Notes under the pieces: generated by a model
The model's input: the letters and a program-made list of their open reading frames with translations, nothing else
The model's database searches: none
What the model was told of the DNA's origin: nothing
In this document: piece after piece, positions 60,635-64,000 of the stretch
Layout of the letters: every line of letters begins with the position of its first letter
Position numbering within the stretch: position 1 is the first letter of the stretch
Program-made: the position numbers and the translations under genes
Assembly: GCF_016464425.1 (NCBI RefSeq)
Contig: NZ_JADDKQ010000023.1
Coordinates: forward strand, 21,442-85,441
DNA: 64,000 bases
Direction of reading: 5' to 3'
Source: Actinotalea solisilvae
GTDB lineage: Bacteria; Actinomycetota; Actinomycetes; Actinomycetales; Cellulomonadaceae

Positions 60635-62010
60635 CCAGCCGTGACCTGCACGACCTCCTGCGCGACTTCGCGCACGAGGAGGGCGCCGCCTCGGCGGCCA
60701 CCGCACCGGACCCCGCGCTCGAGGCGCGCGCGCTCGGCGCGCGCATCGCCCGGCAGCGGCTCGTGCGCACCGGTGCCGCGTCGCTCGGCGCCGCGGCCGC
60801 CGTCGTCGTGCTCGCGGTCGCCGTCCAGGCGGCCGGGCCGGAGCCCGCTCCGCCCGCGACGCCGACGCCGTCGCCCGCCCCGAGCGAGTCGGCCGCGCCC
60901 AGCCCCACGCCGACCGCGACGCCGGCGCCTGCGCCGACGCCGACCCCGACGGCGCCGGTCCCGACGGGCGTGACGGTCCACCCGGACCTCCCGCCCGCGC
61001 AGGCCCTGCCCGACGGCCTCCTGGGGGCGACGAGCCCGGGCTGGGCGCTGGTGACCTACGGCGCCGGGGCGGAGGTGGGCCCGGTCGTGCTCTACCTGGT
61101 CAGCCCCGAGGGCGTGGTCTACGAGGTGCCCACCGAGGTGCCGCTGCGCAGGAGCCCGGAGCGCGGGGGCGGGACGTCGCTGGTCGACTGGCTGCCCGGC
61201 ACGTCGCTCGCAGTCGTCGCCCAGGACGGGACCGGCGGCGCGACGGAGCACGCCGTGGTCGACCTCCTCACCGGCGAGGTCGACGGCGTGCTCGAGACCG
61301 GGGACGACCAGCCGGGTCCGCGGTTCGTGAGGGACGGCACGACGGACGTGCTCGTGACCCGGTACGCGACCGACAACACCGCCGAGCTGGTCACGACCGT
61401 GACCGTGGAGCGTCGGACGAGCCAGGGCGAGCTCGTCGCGGCCCTGCCTGCCTACACGCAGCTCCCCGGGTTCAACGACGGGGTCCTCGACGCCACGGGG
61501 ACGCGCCTCCTGGTGGGGTCGACGTCCGGGGTCCAGGTCCTGGACACCCGCGACCTCACCGCGCTGCACAGCGTCCCGATGCCCGCCTACGGCACGGGCG
61601 GCTGCCAGCACGCGTGGTTCGTGGGCGACGACGTCGTCCTGGGGTGCTCGACCGCACTGGGGACGGCGGACCTGTGGCTGAGCGGCGAGGGTGGGCTCAC
61701 CACCCTCGCGTCCGGGCTCCCCGGTGACCCGTGGTCGACGTTCGGCACCGATCGCGGCGTCGTCGTGGCGGACCACACCGGCGGTGCGGCCACCGAGGTG
61801 CTCCCCGACGGCACGCGGCAGGCGGTGCCGTGGTCGCAGCGGGTCGTCGTGGTCTCGGCGGCCGTCCCGGGCGGCGCGCTCGTGCTGCAGGTGAGCCAGG
61901 GCGAGAGCCCCATGAGCGTGGGCCGGTACGACGTCGCCTCGGGCAGCGTGGTGACGCTGCTCGCCGGGGTGCGGCCGGAGGCGAGCCTCACCCTGGTCGA
62001 CGCGCGGTGA
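60631..62010 (+). CDS. Membrane protein with extracellular beta-propeller-like domain, coupled to the sigma factor
   Basis: 459 residues. A cytosolic N-terminal part of about 50 residues (DLHDLLRDFAHEEGAASAA) precedes one transmembrane helix (about 48-70), a Pro/Thr/Ser linker of about 45 residues and an outer domain with repeated strand motifs such as WALVTYGAGAEVGPV and GVQVLDTRDLTAL. The cytosolic segment is in the place of an anti-sigma domain but has no ZAS motif. It probably senses a wall or polymer signal and holds the sigma factor. GTG at 60631 overlaps the sigma-factor stop. Confidence 0.7.
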   Translation: MTSRDLHDLLRDFAHEEGAASAATAPDPALEARALGARIARQRLVRTGAASLGAAAAVVVLAVAVQAAGPEPAPPATPTPSPAPSESAAPSPTPTATPAPAPTPTPTAPVPTGVTVHPDLPPAQALPDGLLGATSPGWALVTYGAGAEVGPVVLYLVSPEGVVYEVPTEVPLRRSPERGGGTSLVDWLPGTSLAVVAQDGTGGATEHAVVDLLTGEVDGVLETGDDQPGPRFVRDGTTDVLVTRYATDNTAELVTTVTVERRTSQGELVAALPAYTQLPGFNDGVLDATGTRLLVGSTSGVQVLDTRDLTALHSVPMPAYGTGGCQHAWFVGDDVVLGCSTALGTADLWLSGEGGLTTLASGLPGDPWSTFGTDRGVVVADHTGGAATEVLPDGTRQAVPWSQRVVVVSAAVPGGALVLQVSQGESPMSVGRYDVASGSVVTLLAGVRPEASLTLVDAR

Positions 62011-62108
62011 CGGAGGTCTGAGGACGGCGGTCCGCGACGGGCACCACCGGCTCCGGCCGGGGGTGCCCGTCGCGCGCGGGGCCCGCGTGTCCCGCGGCAC
62101 GGGATCTC

Positions 62109-62168
62109 TTGACCGGTCAACCCGATCGGGACAGAGTGGACACCGGCACGCGCATCGGAGCGCTCCCA
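62109..62168 (+). promoter_or_regulatory. CebR/CelR-like operator and candidate promoter of the GH6 cellulase gene
   Basis: TCGGAGCGCTCCCA at 62155-62168 matches the CebR/CelR operator TGGGAGCGCTCCCA at 13 of 14 bases. TTGACCGGTCAA at 62109-62120 is a perfect 12-base palindrome whose first half is a consensus -35 (TTGACC). No strong -10 is seen, and the operator lies about 90 bases before the ATG. Confidence 0.6.
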
Positions 62169-62256
62169 TCGCCCGCTCACCCTCGGCCGGGGTGCCCGGA
62201 CGCGCGCCGTCCGGAGCGGGTTCGAGGCCCCCACGCGGGGCACGAAGGAGTCGACG

Positions 62257-63870
62257 ATGACTGCACCACGCCGCCGCACCACCCCGTCCGCTGTCGCGGG
62301 CCTCCCGCCCGGCCGTCGACGGCGCAGACGCGCCGCCGTGCTCGCGGGCGTCGCGGCGGGTGCCCTCGCCCTCGCCGTCGCCGGACCCGCCCAGGCCGCG
62401 AACGACGTCGTCGCGCCCGGGACCGAGCTCTACGTCGACCCGCACAGCAGCACGGTCGAGGCCGCGGCCGGACTCACGGGGCAGGCGCGCGCCGACGCGC
62501 TCCTGCTCGCGAGCGTGCCGACGGCGACGTGGCTGACCGCGGGCACGCCGGCCGAGGTGCAGGCCGCGGCCGCGGACCTCGTCGGCGACGCGGCCCTCCA
62601 GGGCGAGGTGCCCACGCTCGTCGCGTACAACCTGCCGTTCCGCGACTGCGCGCAGTACTCGGCGGGCGGCGCGACGAGCGTCGCGGAGTACACCGCCTGG
62701 GTGGACGCGCTCGCCGCGGGCATCGGCGACGGCGCGGCCGTCGTCGTGCTCGAGCCCGACGGGCTCGGGATCATCCCGCACTACACGCCCGCGGGCGCGA
62801 GCGAGCCCGAGTGGTGCCGCCCGGCCGAGGCCGACCCGGCCACCGCCGCCGCCGACCGCTTCGTGATGCTCAACCACGCGGTCGACGTCCTCACGGTCCT
62901 CCCGCGCACCGCCGTCTACCTCGACGGCACCCACACGGGCTGGCTGGGCGTCGGCGACATCACCGACCGCCTGATCCAGGCCGGCGTCGAGCGCGCGGAC
63001 GGGTTCTTCCTCAACGCGTCGAACTACCAGGAGACGCCGAGGCTGCAGAAGTACGCGGCGTGGGTCGCGCAGTGCATCGACCTGTCGGTGAGCACCTGGT
63101 GGGAGCCCGCGTGGTGCGCGAGCCAGTACTACCCGGCCACCCCGTCGGACTTCTCCACCTGGGGCCTGACCGACGACGCCTACGCCCAGGCCTACGCGGA
63201 CACCGGGCGCACGCCCGACCCGGCGACCATGAAGCACGCCGTCATCGACACGAGCCGCAACGGCCAGGGCCCGTGGACGCCGCCCGCCGGCGTCTACCCG
63301 GACCCCGAGGACTGGTGCAACCCGCCGGACCGCGGCCTCGGCCTGCGCCCGACCACGGACACGGGCGACCCCTACGTCGACGCGTTCGTGTGGATCAAGG
63401 TGCCCGGCGAGTCCGACGGCCAGTGCTTCCGCGGGCTCGGCGGACCGCTCGACCCCGTCCGGGGCATGGTCGACCCGCCCGCGGGCGGCTGGTTCCCCGA
63501 GCAGGCGCGTGAGCTCATCGCGCTCGCGGTCCCGCCGATCGCGGCGCCGACGTGCGAGGTCTCGTACACCGTCCACGGGTCGTGGCCGGGCGGGTTCATC
63601 GCCCAGGTGTGGGTCAAGAACACCGGGACGACGCGGATCGACGGCTGGGACCTCGAGTGGACCTTCGGCGGCGACCAGACGATCCGCGAGATCTGGGGCG
63701 CCGACGCCACGCAGGTGGGGCAGCGCGTCACGGCGACGAGCGAGTCGTGGAACACGGTGATCAAGCCGAACCGCCGCACGACGTTCGGCTTCCTCGGCCG
63801 CGGCGACCCGGCCCAGGGCCTGCCCCCGCTCCAGATCACCCTGAACGGCGCCCCCTGCACCGTCCCGTGA
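62257..63870 (+). CDS. GH6 cellulase with C-terminal CBM2
   Basis: 537 residues, secreted: an Arg-rich N-terminus and Ala-rich hydrophobic core end at PAQA/AN (residues 45-50). The GH6 domain (50-424) keeps the acids D130 (in FRDCAQYSAGG), D168 (in LEPDGLG) and D331 (in VIDTSRNGQGP). These parallel D79, D117 (the acid) and D265 of Thermobifida Cel6A. CBM2 (432-537) has its three surface Trp, W443, W464 and W480, and the flanking Cys pair (C433, C534). Only about seven residues (VPPIAAP) join the domains. It should hydrolyse cellulose to cello-oligosaccharides imported by the 18.5-24.3 kb transporter. ATG at 62257 follows AAGGAG. Confidence 0.95.
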   Translation: MTAPRRRTTPSAVAGLPPGRRRRRRAAVLAGVAAGALALAVAGPAQAANDVVAPGTELYVDPHSSTVEAAAGLTGQARADALLLASVPTATWLTAGTPAEVQAAAADLVGDAALQGEVPTLVAYNLPFRDCAQYSAGGATSVAEYTAWVDALAAGIGDGAAVVVLEPDGLGIIPHYTPAGASEPEWCRPAEADPATAAADRFVMLNHAVDVLTVLPRTAVYLDGTHTGWLGVGDITDRLIQAGVERADGFFLNASNYQETPRLQKYAAWVAQCIDLSVSTWWEPAWCASQYYPATPSDFSTWGLTDDAYAQAYADTGRTPDPATMKHAVIDTSRNGQGPWTPPAGVYPDPEDWCNPPDRGLGLRPTTDTGDPYVDAFVWIKVPGESDGQCFRGLGGPLDPVRGMVDPPAGGWFPEQARELIALAVPPIAAPTCEVSYTVHGSWPGGFIAQVWVKNTGTTRIDGWDLEWTFGGDQTIREIWGADATQVGQRVTATSESWNTVIKPNRRTTFGFLGRGDPAQGLPPLQITLNGAPCTVP

Positions 63871-63892
63871 CGCGCTGACGCGCACCGTCACG

Positions 63893-63962
63893 CCGAGGTC
63901 GCTGGTTCCGCCCGAGGTCGCTGGTTCAGACCAGCGACCTCGGCGCGGACCAGCGACCTCGG
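63893..63962 (+). repeat. Four copies of a 14-base element, inner pair forming a perfect hairpin
   Basis: CCGAGGTCGCTGGT occurs at 63893-63906 and 63912-63925, and its inverse at 63930-63943 and 63949-63962. The inner two copies form a perfect 14-base stem with loop TCAG (63926-63929). It starts 23 bases after the cellulase stop and may be its terminator. Copies in both orientations suggest a dispersed palindromic repeat. Confidence 0.7.
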
Positions 63963-63963
63963 C

Positions 63964-63981
63964 GGGGGGGGGGGGGGGGGG
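63964..63981. repeat. 18-G homopolymer
   Basis: An uninterrupted run of 18 G just after the repeat block, similar to the G runs at 137-197 at the other end of the window. Possibly a real G tract, possibly a sequencing or gap artefact. Confidence 0.6.
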
Positions 63982-64000
63982 CGGGCGCGCGGCGCCGGCC

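Overview
This 64 kb window is very GC-rich and gene-dense, with many GTG starts and genes that overlap by four bases (ATGA or GTGA). That points to a high-GC actinobacterium. The exported GH6 cellulase with a family 2 cellulose-binding module, the cellobiose-type ABC transporter with a GH1 beta-glucosidase and a LacI regulator, and the CebR-like operators fit the Cellulomonadaceae/Promicromonosporaceae (Cellulomonas, Cellulosimicrobium and relatives). The genus is inference. I saw no rRNA, tRNA, CRISPR array, insertion sequence or prophage.

Layout. 1-1.8 kb: end of a probable surface-anchored protein, a G/C homopolymer tract, then a CDF metal transporter coupled to a one-lobe solute-binding lipoprotein. 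1.8-13.5 kb: a Wzx/Wzy-type exopolysaccharide locus. A BY-kinase/chain-length regulator diverges from an overlapping operon of a priming glycosylphosphotransferase, four glycosyltransferases, an O-antigen-ligase-type protein, a pyruvyl transferase, a flippase and a CAP-domain lipoprotein. 13.7-18.5 kb: a membrane GGDEF/EAL protein, two alpha/beta hydrolases and a VIT1/CCC1 iron/manganese transporter behind an IdeR/DtxR-like box. 18.5-24.3 kb: the beta-glucoside uptake operon (binding protein, two permeases, GH1, LacI). 24.7-30.7 kb: a catalase-fold protein, BrkB family protein, cupin, small lipoprotein, ECF42-type sigma factor with its YCII partner, and an ArsR-like repressor with a tiny coupled protein.

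30.7-50.8 kb is a nitrate-respiration and molybdenum island: modABC with an HTH-TOBE regulator, moeB-rhodanese, moeA, moaC, mobA fusion, moaD, moaA, moaE, mog, a P450, a cysteine-rich (probably Fe-S) HTH regulator and narKGHJI. It covers molybdate import, most of cofactor synthesis (no separate mobB and no second moeA seen), the enzyme that uses the cofactor, and the nitrate/nitrite carrier. 50.8-64 kb: an anti-sigma-like ATPase, an HMA-SafE-cupredoxin fusion, two tandem GAF-GGDEF-EAL paralogues, DUF6328, a NYN-domain protein, an ECF sigma factor with a coupled membrane protein, and the GH6-CBM2 cellulase behind a CebR-like operator.

Regulatory signals stand out. At least seven genes begin six or seven bases after a TANNNT -10 box and look leaderless. 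Likely operators include a perfect CRP/GlxR palindrome, an imperfect one overlapping the expected narK start, an IdeR-like box and several LacI-type palindromes. The three c-di-GMP genes share an upstream CCT..AGG/CGATG arrangement resembling a sigma-28 (FliA/WhiG) promoter.
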